DNA from: Enterococcus_I eurekensis
GTDB taxonomy: Bacteria; Bacillota; Bacilli; Lactobacillales; Enterococcaceae
DNA: 64,000 nt
Direction of reading: 5' to 3'
NCBI RefSeq assembly: GCF_042654605.1
Contig: NZ_JBHSGT010000063.1
Location: forward strand, 1-64,000
The notes under the pieces were generated by a model, which did no database searches, was not told where the DNA came from, and was given only the letters and a program-made list of their open reading frames with translations. Shown piece after piece: positions 34,780 to 43,895 of the stretch. The position numbers and the translations under genes were made by a program. Each line of letters starts with the position of its first letter. Positions within the stretch are counted from its first letter, which is position 1.

Positions 34780-35625
34780 CTAATTTACCTGATACTTTTT
34801 CAGCCAGTCATCCCAAGCAAGTAAATATTGAGGTAAGTCTTCTCGATGGTGCCAGTAACAACGATACATTCTTAAATACAAACCAATTAAAACGCCCTCG
34901 ACAACTTCTTCTTTTGGGTACTCCCCCAGTAGCAATTCGACGGCCGGTCTCAATGTTTCTTCGGTTAATTGTTCTGGTGATGAGCAAAAGGTTGCGACTA
35001 ATTCAAACAAACGATCGCCGTATAATGTTTGTGGATCAATTACCGCCACGACTTGATTGTCGATTTGTAATAAATTGTGAATCCCACAATCACCATGTAA
35101 TAAATAAGCCTGTGTTTGGTGTCGCTGATCCTTTGTCAATTGAGCCACTACCGTGTAAGCTTCTTGCGATAAAATTTGATCGTTAATTGGTTTTGCTTCA
35201 TTAATTTCAGCTAATAAAAACGCTGACCAATCATTCAATGGTTGACTTGCCCAGCCCCACTTTGTTGGTGTAACGACCACCGCCTGTACCCACAATTTAC
35301 GAACAAGTTTCATTAACATCGCTTGCTTATTCCTTATGGATTTTTGAATACTGCCAGATACATATTCATACACATAAAATTGTTGCTTGCGATCAAAAAA
35401 TAAAACATTTGGTAGTAAATCAATCGATTGATAGGACTTCAAATAAAAAACTTCTTCATTAACTTCCACATTTTGTTTCAACACATATTGATACTGTTTT
35501 TCATCTGTTAATAACCAAACACGACTGACTGTGCCGCCATGTAATGGTTTCCCAGCTACGATTTTACTCGGTATTTTATAACTCTGATTGATTTTAATGA
35601 TTGCTTGTTGCAGTATTTGATCCAT
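34780..35625 (-). CDS. Phosphotransferase of the APH/choline kinase-like family
   Basis: About 281 aa. The catalytic loop LLHGDCGIHNLL and the metal-binding AVIDPQ segment define the kinase-like fold. The true substrate is probably a small metabolite such as a fructosamine or amino-alcohol; a resistance role is not supported. The ATG at 35625 after AAAGGTGTGAG is preferred to one eight codons upstream that lacks a good ribosome site. Confidence 0.8.
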   Translation of the reverse strand: MDQILQQAIIKINQSYKIPSKIVAGKPLHGGTVSRVWLLTDEKQYQYVLKQNVEVNEEVFYLKSYQSIDLLPNVLFFDRKQQFYVYEYVSGSIQKSIRNKQAMLMKLVRKLWVQAVVVTPTKWGWASQPLNDWSAFLLAEINEAKPINDQILSQEAYTVVAQLTKDQRHQTQAYLLHGDCGIHNLLQIDNQVVAVIDPQTLYGDRLFELVATFCSSPEQLTEETLRPAVELLLGEYPKEEVVEGVLIGLYLRMYRCYWHHREDLPQYLLAWDDWLKKYQVN

Positions 35626-35718
35626 CGACAAACTCACACCTTTAGCCATTTTATCTTTGCACGGAATAAATAATTCTTTTTAAGTATACCACGCTTTCAC
35701 TTTCTGCAATAATTACGC

Positions 35719-35747
35719 TTGACCGCGCAACCGATTGCGTATATGAT
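35719..35747 (+). promoter_or_regulatory. Promoter with MalR-type operator upstream of maltose phosphorylase
   Basis: TTGACC (35719-35724), 17 bases, TATGAT (35742-35747). The spacer holds CGCAACCGATTGCG (35726-35739), which matches the LacI-family MalR operator pattern CGCAANCGNTTGCG. A repressor there would block polymerase. The LacI-type gene downstream of the phosphorylase is the obvious candidate. Confidence 0.8.
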
Positions 35748-35782
35748 GTTATTAACAAAAACAATTATTTGGAGGTCTCATT

Positions 35783-38047
35783 ATGAAATCGATTCAACGC
35801 TTATTCGAAATAGATCCTTGGAAAATTAAAACCGATCAATTAGACATCGAGAACCGTCGTCTGCAAGAATCCCTAACAAGTATTGGTAATGGCTATATGG
35901 GCATGCGGGGAAATTTTGAGGAAAGTTACTCAGGTGATCATCATCTTGGAACTTATTTAGCTGGTGTTTGGTATCCTGACAAAACACGTGTTGGTTGGTG
36001 GAAAAATGGTTATCCAGAGTATTTTGGTAAAGTCATCAATGCCGTTAACTTTATTGCAATGGACCTTTTTATCAATGATGAAAAAGTTGATTTGGCAACT
36101 GTTAAACCAGAAGATTTTTACTTAGAATTGGATATGGAAAAAGGCCTACTAACAAGAAAATTCACTGTTACATTAGCTGGTGCTACTGTTGCTTTTAAAT
36201 TTGAACGCTTCTTAAGTATCGTCAAAAAAGAATTGGCGATGATTCAAGTGACTGCGACTGTTTTAGCTGGTGAAGCCAACATTCGTCTTGTTTCAAAATT
36301 AGATAACAATATTCATAACGAAGATAGTAACTACGACGAAATGTTCTGGCAAGCAAGAAATCAAAGTGCCACCAACGAATTTAGTCATTTAACAACGCAA
36401 ACTGTGCCAAATAATTTTGATATCGAACAATTTGTGGTAACAACAGGAATGAAGCACAATCACGTGTCAGACAGTGCCCGTCACGAACCTTTAACTGTCG
36501 AACAAACATTTAATTTCCATTTAACAACCAATGAAAGTATCACATTAGAAAAACAAGTCATTGTTTTAACGAGTCGTGATGTTCCGGAAGAAAAACAAGT
36601 TGCCCAAATCGAGCAGTTATTCACTGACTTTGATCAAGATTACCTTTCTTTAAAAGAAGAACATGTATTAGCTTGGAAAAAACGTTGGGAACTTGCTGAT
36701 GTTTTAATCGAAGGTGACGACGCTGCGCAACAAGGGATTCGTTTTAATTTATTCCAGTTGTTTGCAACTTATTACGGCGACGATGAGCGCTTAAATATCG
36801 GTCCAAAAGGCTTTACTGGTGAAAAATATGGTGGTGCAACGTATTGGGATACCGAAGCTTATGCCGTACCACTTTATTTAGCTTTAGCTGAACCAGATGT
36901 AACGAAAAACTTATTAAAATATCGTCATAACCAACTTCCCCAAGCACAACATAATGCCCGTCAACAAGGATTAAAAGGTGCGCTTTATCCAATGGTGACT
37001 TTTACTGGGATTGAGTGTCATAACGAGTGGGAAATTACCTTTGAAGAAATTCACCGTAATGGTGCGATTGCTTATGCGATTTATAATTATACGAATTACA
37101 CTGGTGATGAAAGTTATTTACAAAAAGAAGGTTTAGAAGTTTTAGCAGAAATTGCTCGTTTCTGGGCTGACCGCGTTCATTTCTCAAAACGCCAACAAAA
37201 ATACATGATTCATGGTGTTACTGGTCCAAACGAATACGAAAACAACGTCAATAATAACTGGTACACAAATATCATTGCGGTTTGGGTTTTACGCTACACG
37301 CTTGAAAATTACTTGAAGTTTGAAAAAGAAGCAACTATTCAAATTTCGGCTGAAGAACAAGCTCATTGGCAAGATATTATCGACAACATGTACTTCCCTG
37401 TTGACGAAGAATTAGGGATTTTCGTACAACACGATACTTTCTTAGACAAAGAATTAATGCCCGTTGCTGAACTTGATCCGATTCACTTACCAATTAACCA
37501 AAATTGGTCATGGGATCATATCTTACGTTCTTGCTTTATCAAACAAGCAGACGTGCTACAAGGAATTTATTTCTTTAATGAACAATTCAGCTTCGAAGAA
37601 AAACGAGCGAACTATGAGTTTTATGAGCCAATGACGGTTCATGAGTCTTCGCTTTCACCAAGTATCCATGCGATTTTAGCAGCTGAACTTGGAATGGAAG
37701 ATAAAGCGTTAGAGATGTATGAACGTACCGCACGCTTAGACTTAGATAACTACAATAATGATACAGAAGACGGATTACATATTACCTCAATGACCGGTAG
37801 TTGGTTAGGTATTGTTCAAGGCTTTGCCCAAATGAAAACAGCGAACCAAACGTTAAGTTTTGCTCCATTCTTACCAAAAGCATGGAATGCCTACGCTTTC
37901 CATATCAATTATCGTGGCCGCCTCTTGTTTGTTAAAGTGAATGCTGAAACTGTGACCTTTACTTTATTAAAAGGTGAAACATTGGAACTAAACGTTTATC
38001 AAGAAAAAATCACTTTAAGCGATACTGCCACTATCGACCTAAAGTAA
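35783..38047 (+). CDS. mapA: Maltose phosphorylase (glycoside hydrolase family 65)
   Basis: Splits maltose with phosphate into glucose and beta-glucose-1-phosphate. 754 aa is the usual length of GH65 maltose phosphorylases. The family catalytic Glu lies in the CHNEWEITFEEIHRNGA region (about residue 415). Related trehalose or kojibiose phosphorylases cannot be excluded, but the MalR-type operator and LacI neighbour support maltose. No beta-phosphoglucomutase or maltose transporter gene is in this window. Confidence 0.88.
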   Translation: MKSIQRLFEIDPWKIKTDQLDIENRRLQESLTSIGNGYMGMRGNFEESYSGDHHLGTYLAGVWYPDKTRVGWWKNGYPEYFGKVINAVNFIAMDLFINDEKVDLATVKPEDFYLELDMEKGLLTRKFTVTLAGATVAFKFERFLSIVKKELAMIQVTATVLAGEANIRLVSKLDNNIHNEDSNYDEMFWQARNQSATNEFSHLTTQTVPNNFDIEQFVVTTGMKHNHVSDSARHEPLTVEQTFNFHLTTNESITLEKQVIVLTSRDVPEEKQVAQIEQLFTDFDQDYLSLKEEHVLAWKKRWELADVLIEGDDAAQQGIRFNLFQLFATYYGDDERLNIGPKGFTGEKYGGATYWDTEAYAVPLYLALAEPDVTKNLLKYRHNQLPQAQHNARQQGLKGALYPMVTFTGIECHNEWEITFEEIHRNGAIAYAIYNYTNYTGDESYLQKEGLEVLAEIARFWADRVHFSKRQQKYMIHGVTGPNEYENNVNNNWYTNIIAVWVLRYTLENYLKFEKEATIQISAEEQAHWQDIIDNMYFPVDEELGIFVQHDTFLDKELMPVAELDPIHLPINQNWSWDHILRSCFIKQADVLQGIYFFNEQFSFEEKRANYEFYEPMTVHESSLSPSIHAILAAELGMEDKALEMYERTARLDLDNYNNDTEDGLHITSMTGSWLGIVQGFAQMKTANQTLSFAPFLPKAWNAYAFHINYRGRLLFVKVNAETVTFTLLKGETLELNVYQEKITLSDTATIDLK

Positions 38048-38050
38048 CAA

Positions 38051-38086
38051 AAAAACCTTCATTTATCATGGTAAATGAAGGTTTTT
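38051..38086 (+). terminator. Terminator of mapA
   Basis: AAAAACCTTCATTTA..TAAATGAAGGTTTTT perfect hairpin, symmetric tracts. Confidence 0.92.
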
Positions 38087-38158
38087 CAATAGTTTACTAG
38101 TATTGTTTAATGTCTTATGATACGATAATTTTCGTTAAGGGTAAAGGAGTGAAGATAC

Positions 38159-39178
38159 ATGAGCATCACTGTAAAGGATGTCGCAAAAAAGGCAGGGGTT
38201 GCAACTTCTACCGTTTCGAGAGTCATTAACAATCACCCAAGTATCTCAGAAGAGACGAAACGAAAAGTTCGCAAAGTTATGGATGAACTCGGTTATATCC
38301 CAAATTTAGCCGCCCGCAATTTAGGTAAGAAAACCGCGAGTGCAATCGGTGTTGTTTTACCACCTTTAAATACAAAAGAACGTTTAGGAAATCCTTTTTA
38401 TTTAGAAACGATTGAAACAATCAACGAAGAAGCTCGAAAATTCAATATGTCAGTAGCCGTTGCATCGGCACGGGATTTTGAGACGTTATTAGCCAATGTT
38501 GAACGCATGCATCGCCAAAAACAAGTTGATGGTTTTATTTTGACCTATTCGGATAAATTTGATCCGATTATTACGTACTTGCTCAATGAAAAAATTCCAT
38601 TCACTTTAATTGGACAGCCCTACATGCAAGAGGAACGAATTATCTATGTTGATAATGACAACCAACTTCTTGGTAAACAAGCAACCGACCATTTAATCGA
38701 AAAAGGACATGAACGGATTTTATTTATTACAAATACGACACACGAAAACTTGTATTTCGAACGTTATTTTGGTTACCAAAAAGCCTTAATGATGGCCAAT
38801 CTACCATTATTTTCAGTTGTTTCTTTTGAAGAAGCACAAGACTATCCTGAATTTCTTGAAGTCTTAAAAGACACTCAGGCAACGGCACTTGTCGTGATTG
38901 ATGATTTATTTGCGGTGCGAATTATTCAATTGGTTCACCTTTTAGGTTATAAAGTCCCAGATGATTTGTCTGTCATTAGTTTTAACAACTCGATTTTTAC
39001 AACACTTACCCACCCTTATTTAACCAGCATCGATATTGACGTTGCTTCACTTGGTTCGATTGCTACTCAGCAATTAATGGCGCAATTAACGAACCAAGAA
39101 ATGCAAAGCAGCTTACGAGTTGTTGTCCCTCACGAATTGATTCAACGTGAAACAGTTTTAAATAAAAATTACGAATAG
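38159..39178 (+). CDS. malR: LacI-family repressor, probable MalR
   Basis: 339 aa with N-terminal helix-turn-helix (VTVKDVAKKAGVATSTVSRVINN type) and a sugar-binding domain. It has its own promoter downstream of the mapA terminator. The operator at 35726 supports the view that it represses mapA until maltose is present. Confidence 0.87.
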   Translation: MSITVKDVAKKAGVATSTVSRVINNHPSISEETKRKVRKVMDELGYIPNLAARNLGKKTASAIGVVLPPLNTKERLGNPFYLETIETINEEARKFNMSVAVASARDFETLLANVERMHRQKQVDGFILTYSDKFDPIITYLLNEKIPFTLIGQPYMQEERIIYVDNDNQLLGKQATDHLIEKGHERILFITNTTHENLYFERYFGYQKALMMANLPLFSVVSFEEAQDYPEFLEVLKDTQATALVVIDDLFAVRIIQLVHLLGYKVPDDLSVISFNNSIFTTLTHPYLTSIDIDVASLGSIATQQLMAQLTNQEMQSSLRVVVPHELIQRETVLNKNYE

Positions 39179-39190
39179 AATCGATTTACG

Positions 39191-39233
39191 AAAAACAAAG
39201 GAGTTGTGATTTTTACGCATCCTTTGTTTTTTT
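39191..39233 (+). terminator. Terminator of malR
   Basis: AAACAAAGGA..TCCTTTGTTT hairpin followed by T7. Confidence 0.85.
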
Positions 39234-39391
39234 ATTCTAATTAAAATAATCAAAATCAAACTCCGGCCTATTTATTACCGTTATTCTATAAAAAAACAGA
39301 ATGGTTTTTATTATTATTTTAAAAGCCGCTCTGTTATACTCAAGCTATCAATAGCCTTGCTATTAGATAATCAAATAGAAATGGAAGTGGC

Positions 39392-39584
39392 ATGATGAAT
39401 ATCGATGAAATTGTAAAAAAAAGCCAAAGATTTAATTTCCGAACAAAATCTAACTGAAGCAAAAAAATTCATTGAAGAGCACAAAAATGAACTAGGTGAA
39501 TATTATGACAAATTAATTCAGATGGTTTCTAGTAATGCAGACGGCGTGATTGACAAAGTGAAAGATATCTTTTCAAAAAAATAG
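39392..39584 (+). pseudogene. Small helical protein gene with a frameshift in an A8 run
   Basis: After GGAAGTGG, ATG starts an open frame (MNIDEIVKK) that goes out of frame in eight A residues (39415-39422) and stops after 20 codons. Removing one A gives a continuous 62-63 aa frame to the TAG at 39582-39584, including KAKDLISEQNLTEAKKFI and GVIDKVKDIFSKK. This is an amphipathic, charged small protein of unknown function. Mutation, slippage-based expression or sequencing error are all possible. Confidence 0.65.
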
Positions 39585-39615
39585 ACCTCGTTCTCGTTTA
39601 ATATTTCTTATAAAT

Positions 39616-39666
39616 AAAAAAGAGAGACGAAAAAATCTTGATTGATTTCTTCGTCTCTCTTTTTTA
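39616..39666. terminator. Bidirectional terminator between the small gene and manA
   Basis: AAAAGAGAGACGAA..TTCGTCTCTCTTTT hairpin between convergent genes. Confidence 0.9.
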
Positions 39667-40614
39667 TTTTTGTCCAGGTTCAGAAGCAATGATTGTGACA
39701 TCGCCTTGAATTTCCCAGCTTTCAATTTGATTAGGTAAAATAAAGCTTGTACCCATGTTTAATTCGTATGTTTCACCATTTACGACTAATTTACCGAAAC
39801 CGGTAATAACCGTTGCTAGCGTGTAAGGAGCCGCTTTTTTGAACCTTAGGCTACCTTTCACTTGCCATTCATAAACATTAAAGAAATCTGTTTTTAAATA
39901 AGTAACAATCGCAGAATCACCTTTACGTACTTCTTGAATATTCAAGTCAGGTGTCTTAGCCGGAACAGTCGTCACGTCAACCGATTGTTGGATGTGTAAT
40001 TCACGTGGTTGACCACTATCATCTTTACGATCGTAGTCATAGACACGGTATGTTGTATCAGAACTTTGTTGCGTTTCTAAAATCATAATTCCTTTACCAA
40101 TCGCATGAATCGTGCCACTTGGGACATAGAAAAAATCACCTTTTTTAACAGGAACTCGGGTTAATAAATCATCCCAACGACCTTCATGAATCATTGCTGC
40201 TAGTTCTTCACGTGTTTGTGCATGATGCCCATAAATAATCTCTGCTCCTGGTTCGGCATCAATAATGTACCAACATTCTGTCTTACCTAATTCGCCTTCA
40301 TTTTTCAAACCATAAACATCATCTGGATGAACTTGAACCGATAAATCATCTTCTGCATCTAAAATTTTTATTAATAATGGGAAAACATCTTCCGTTGAGT
40401 GACCGAATAGTTCTTGGTGCTCTTTCCATAATTGGTCCAACGTTCGTCCTTGGTAGGGACCGTTTTCAATTACACTTACACCATTTGGATGCGCACTAAT
40501 TGCCCAATCCTCACCAATTTTATCATTAGGAATATCAAAGCCAAAAACCGTCCGTAAACGACTTCCACCCCATATTTTTTCTTGAAAAACCGGTTTCATA
40601 AATAATGGTTGCAT
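39664..40614 (-). CDS. manA: Mannose-6-phosphate isomerase, class I
   Basis: Interconverts mannose-6-P and fructose-6-P. The zinc-site segment SVQVHPDD and the cupin portion with ETQQSSDTTYRVYDYDR are typical of Firmicute ManA. 316 aa. ATG at 40614 after GAGGAGATTAG is the likely start; the open frame reaches 6 codons further. Its stop lies at the edge of the shared terminator. Confidence 0.93.
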   Translation of the reverse strand: MQPLFMKPVFQEKIWGGSRLRTVFGFDIPNDKIGEDWAISAHPNGVSVIENGPYQGRTLDQLWKEHQELFGHSTEDVFPLLIKILDAEDDLSVQVHPDDVYGLKNEGELGKTECWYIIDAEPGAEIIYGHHAQTREELAAMIHEGRWDDLLTRVPVKKGDFFYVPSGTIHAIGKGIMILETQQSSDTTYRVYDYDRKDDSGQPRELHIQQSVDVTTVPAKTPDLNIQEVRKGDSAIVTYLKTDFFNVYEWQVKGSLRFKKAAPYTLATVITGFGKLVVNGETYELNMGTSFILPNQIESWEIQGDVTIIASEPGQK

Positions 40615-40651
40615 AACTAATCTCCTCTTCATAAAAATAATTACTTAGTCA

Positions 40652-41653
40652 TTATAACACGTTTTTAGATTCTATTTCAGTTAAATATGTAGCAATAACT
40701 TCGTCACGTTCGATGATGTATTTTTCTCGAAAATCATTTGGATGAACACGATTTGACAAAAAAATCATCGCTTGTTTTGTAGCGATATTCATTAAAATAA
40801 ACGTCCCCGTATATCCTGTATGAAAAAGCCATTTCCCTTTTAAATCCCAACCGAACGAACGTTGACCGGTTTTATTTAGTGTTTGATCGTCTTGTAGCAT
40901 TTCAATCGTTGATGGATTAAAATACTGCCCATCATTCTTTAAATACATCCGCACAAACGTTGCAATATCGTCAATTGTTGTAAATAATCCGGCATTCCCT
41001 GCATGTGGACCTAAAACACGCGCTTTTGGATCATGTGTCAGCCCTTTTAAAATAGTACCATCTGCCAATTTTTCAGTCGGAACAATATTGATCGTCGATA
41101 GGAAAGGAGGAAAACCACTCTGATTCATGCCTAATGGTTGCAAGACCTCTCTTTTAAAAATCGTCGTTAGATCTTCAGTGTAAATCTGTTCAATTAAAAA
41201 ACCTAATAAAATCGTTCCTGCATCCGTATATTGCACTTTTTCTCCTAGTTTCGGCCCCGCTTCTAAATTTAAATATGCTTCACGCAAAGCTTTTTGATCC
41301 AATTGATCACGATTAGGAATCCAAGTCACAATATCAGACGTATGAGTTAATAAATGTCGCAGCGTAATTCGTTCATCTTTGAATGAAGGCAAGTATGTTT
41401 TCAAAGGAGCATCGACTGCCAGTTTTTCTTGTTCGATTAAACGTAAAATCAGACTTGTCGTACAAATAACTTTCGTTAAAGAAGCGACATCAAAAACATG
41501 TTCTTTCGTTAATTTTTCTAGCTGCGGTTCGGTAGCTGCGTAACCGAAAATCTGCTGTTCTTCTTCATCACCATCCAAAAAATGGTAAGCCACTCCCGAA
41601 AAAACACCCGCTTGTCTTTTTTGCTCAATACATTTTTGTGTAACTGGATGCAT
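40652..41653 (-). CDS. Serine hydrolase of the beta-lactamase/class C family
   Basis: 333 aa with SLTK (SxxK, about residue 57), YTD in the YxN place, and HTGYTG near the C-terminus. No signal peptide, so it is probably a cytoplasmic esterase/peptidase-like enzyme rather than a beta-lactamase. Ends 37 bases before manA and is probably cotranscribed. Confidence 0.85.
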   Translation of the reverse strand: MHPVTQKCIEQKRQAGVFSGVAYHFLDGDEEEQQIFGYAATEPQLEKLTKEHVFDVASLTKVICTTSLILRLIEQEKLAVDAPLKTYLPSFKDERITLRHLLTHTSDIVTWIPNRDQLDQKALREAYLNLEAGPKLGEKVQYTDAGTILLGFLIEQIYTEDLTTIFKREVLQPLGMNQSGFPPFLSTINIVPTEKLADGTILKGLTHDPKARVLGPHAGNAGLFTTIDDIATFVRMYLKNDGQYFNPSTIEMLQDDQTLNKTGQRSFGWDLKGKWLFHTGYTGTFILMNIATKQAMIFLSNRVHPNDFREKYIIERDEVIATYLTEIESKNVL

Positions 41654-41677
41654 ATTAAAATCCTTTCTCCCGTATAG

Positions 41678-41720
41678 CTTCGTGACTACAGCTTTTAGCT
41701 GAGCACTTTTTTATAGCCTC
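41678..41720 (-). repeat. 118-bp palindromic element, truncated unit H
   Basis: Minus strand begins GAGGCTAT and shares AGTGCTCAGC with unit F, but lacks the middle and most of the 3' half. It is the last copy of the array at this site. Confidence 0.6.
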
Positions 41721-41726
41721 TTATTT

Positions 41727-41844
41727 GAAATGGCATTTCTGATGCAATAACTCGGTAATAAGCCAGAATTGTTTCAAAAGTAAAATACACTTTTGAAAAA
41801 TCCTTTGCTTATTACTCGTTATTAAACGCCTCAGTCATAGCCTC
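41727..41844 (-). repeat. 118-bp palindromic element, unit G
   Basis: Minus strand: GAGGCTAT start, lower stem AATAAC/GTTATT, internal loop GA/CGA, upper stem GTAATAAGC/GCTTATTAC, apical TTTCAAAAGT/ACTTTTGAAA hairpin, end ATGCCATTTC. Confidence 0.85.
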
Positions 41845-41850
41845 TTATTT

Positions 41851-41966
41851 GAAACGGCATAAAAGGAGTAACGACTTCGGAGATAATTGTCACTGGAATA
41901 AATCAAAGGGCGATTTTTTCTAATGCCTACTTATCTCTCGTCGCTGAGCACTCATTTTATAGCCTC
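41851..41966 (-). repeat. 118-bp palindromic element, unit F
   Basis: Minus strand: GAGGCTAT start, stems GAGT/ACTC and GCGAC/GTCGT, internal loop GA/CGA, GAGATAA/TTATCTC, end ATGCCGTTTC. Most diverged full-length copy in the window. Confidence 0.8.
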
Positions 41967-41973
41967 TTATTAG

Positions 41974-42011
41974 AAAAAGGTTGTGACTTTTTGTTGGTCA
42001 CAACCTTTTTT
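41974..42011. terminator. Terminator of the VOC-protein gene
   Basis: AAAAAGGTTGTGAC..GTCACAACCTTTTT perfect hairpin directly after the stop codon of the minus-strand gene. Confidence 0.92.
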
Positions 42012-42020
42012 ATGCTGTTC

Positions 42021-42827
42021 TTATTTTGTTTTTTCTTTCATGAACCACCATTCGACTCCAATTGGATCATAAATGGTTATAATACTTTTCTTTTTATCAA
42101 TAAAGAAATCTTGTTTCAGTTCAACTAAATGCGCTTCTAGCGCTAATAAATCGGCTTCTGAAATGGTAAATTTCAAGAAATCAATTCCTAAAATTTCATG
42201 TGTGGGAGTGATTACGTTTTCTTCCGCTGACTCTTCAAGAGCAACTGATAAATATTTCTCATGAGTGGTCTTTAAACTACCTGATGTAAAACCTAATACT
42301 TTCGTAAAGAAAGCCAATGCTGCTTTTTCGCTCGGAACATTTAAAGTTAAACCTTTCACACGTGTGTCGCCACTTAATAATGTTTCAATCTGACCGTGTT
42401 GCCCAAAATCATCGGCCGATTCAATTGCTATCTCACCTTGTTTTGTCGTTAAAATTAACTGGTTTTGTTCTGGATCAACAAGGCGAATCGTAATATTTTC
42501 TGGCGTCACTTCGACTGCTGAAACAGCGTGCTCTGCCTTTAATAGGCGTTGGTAAACACTTGCTAATTCATTAACGTTACTTAATTCTATTGTATAGTTA
42601 ACTAATTTTTTTGTTTCGCCGAAGTGTTCACGTGCACGAGGGCTCTCTTCTAACCAAATTTGTTCATCTTGATTATCCGTTGTTCCCATAATAGCTAATG
42701 CGTTTTCTTCTTGCTTTAATTTGAATCCTAAAATGCCTTGGTAAAACTGAATCATGTTGTTCCGATTTTTTACTCGAATCGTCAACGTTTCTAAAAGTGC
42801 CGTACTTCCTAACATAAAACTAGACAT
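42021..42827 (-). CDS. Two-domain VOC (glyoxalase-fold) protein, CppA-like
   Basis: 268 aa composed of two VOC modules (about residues 8-130 and 150-265; the first begins LETLTIRVKNRNNMIQFYQGILGFKL). This two-part layout resembles the CppA family of streptococci and enterococci, whose older name refers to a C3-degrading activity; a metabolic role similar to CatE-type dioxygenases is equally possible. Monocistronic. Confidence 0.75.
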   Translation of the reverse strand: MSSFMLGSTALLETLTIRVKNRNNMIQFYQGILGFKLKQEENALAIMGTTDNQDEQIWLEESPRAREHFGETKKLVNYTIELSNVNELASVYQRLLKAEHAVSAVEVTPENITIRLVDPEQNQLILTTKQGEIAIESADDFGQHGQIETLLSGDTRVKGLTLNVPSEKAALAFFTKVLGFTSGSLKTTHEKYLSVALEESAEENVITPTHEILGIDFLKFTISEADLLALEAHLVELKQDFFIDKKKSIITIYDPIGVEWWFMKEKTK

Positions 42828-42926
42828 TCAAAACTTCCTCTCTCTTACTTCTCAAATCATTGTACTTAGGAACGCCTTTTTATGCAACTAAAAACCTAAA
42901 ACAAGCCTTTAATTTTGAATATTTTT

Positions 42927-42956
42927 TTGCAATTCCAGGCACTTATCCTATACAAT
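42927..42956 (+). promoter_or_regulatory. Promoter of the hit-ytxH genes
   Basis: TTGCAA (42927-42932), 18 bases, TACAAT (42951-42956), 39 bases before the hit start. Confidence 0.55.
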
Positions 42957-42994
42957 AAGAACAAGTAATTGAAATTTCTTGAGGAGGTTTTTAA

Positions 42995-43420
42995 ATGGAA
43001 AACTGTATTTTCTGTAAAATTATTAACAATGAGATTCCAAGCTATAAAGTTTATGAGGATGAAGAGGTTTATGCCTTCCTTGATATCTCGCAAGCAACAC
43101 CTGGTCATACTTTATTAATCCCTAAAACACATGTCACTGATATTTTTAGTTATGATGATGTGTTAGCTGAAAAGCTTTTCTCACGCCTACCCAAAATTGC
43201 ACGTGCGTTGGAAGCGGCTTTTCCTGAAATGGAAGGTTTAAATATTATTAACAATAATAAGGAGCTAGCTTATCAAACCGTCTTTCACTCACACGTTCAT
43301 TTAATTCCTCGTTATACAAAAGAGGATGATTTTTCGATGCATTTTGGCAATCATATGGGCCAACAAACAGAAAATGAAATGACCGAAATTGCAGAAAAAA
43401 TTGCAAAGCAGGTGAAGTAG
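42995..43420 (+). CDS. hit: HIT-family nucleotide hydrolase
   Basis: 141 aa. The histidine triad is HSHVHLIPR (about residues 97-105); N-terminal CIFCKIINNEIPSYKVYED is typical of Hit proteins, which cleave adenosine-phosphoramidate-type bonds. Followed without gap by the YtxH-like gene and then prsA, a conserved order in enterococci. Confidence 0.93.
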   Translation: MENCIFCKIINNEIPSYKVYEDEEVYAFLDISQATPGHTLLIPKTHVTDIFSYDDVLAEKLFSRLPKIARALEAAFPEMEGLNIINNNKELAYQTVFHSHVHLIPRYTKEDDFSMHFGNHMGQQTENEMTEIAEKIAKQVK

Positions 43421-43774
43421 ATGGCAAAGGGATTTTTTAAAGGCCTTCTATTTGGTGGTTTCGTTGGTGGTTTCAGCGGTTTACTTTTTGCCCCTCAAAA
43501 AGGAGAAAAAACACGCGAAGAATTAGCCGAGCCTTTACAATTAATGGCGGATGATATTAAGGTTGTCAAAGCAGACTATCAAACGGTCACTGAAAAAACA
43601 GAAGAATTACAAGCACTCGCTGAAACAATGTTACCGACGTTTCAAAAGTCAATGGAAAAATCAATCCGTGCCTTTGAATTTCAAGCAGAACCGCGAATTG
43701 CTCGTATTAATGAACAATTAGAGCGACTTCAGGCCCATTTTCCGGAATCCAATCTAAAAAAGGATGAAGAATAA
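43421..43774 (+). CDS. YtxH-like membrane-associated protein
   Basis: 117 aa with a Gly-rich hydrophobic N-terminus (GLLFGGFVGGFSGLLFAPQKGEKTREEL) and a helical, coiled-coil-like remainder. YtxH proteins are small stress-related proteins of unknown activity. The start codon directly follows the hit stop. Confidence 0.85.
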   Translation: MAKGFFKGLLFGGFVGGFSGLLFAPQKGEKTREELAEPLQLMADDIKVVKADYQTVTEKTEELQALAETMLPTFQKSMEKSIRAFEFQAEPRIARINEQLERLQAHFPESNLKKDEE

Positions 43775-43895
43775 GAATTTTCTTTGAAGTTTTCGCAAAA
43801 GATTTTTTGAAGGCGTTCTTTTATAAAAAAGAGTATGGTATAGTAGAAATTGTTCATTAACTAAAGAATTTAAGATAACGGGAGTGCAAATATCC

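Noticed and set aside
34780..35625. Antibiotic resistance kinase
   Set aside because: Only the general APH fold motifs are visible; the core location and neighbours suggest a metabolic kinase.
40652..41653. Beta-lactamase
   Set aside because: No signal peptide, YxN is YTD, and the HTG motif fits class C-like esterases/hydrolases.
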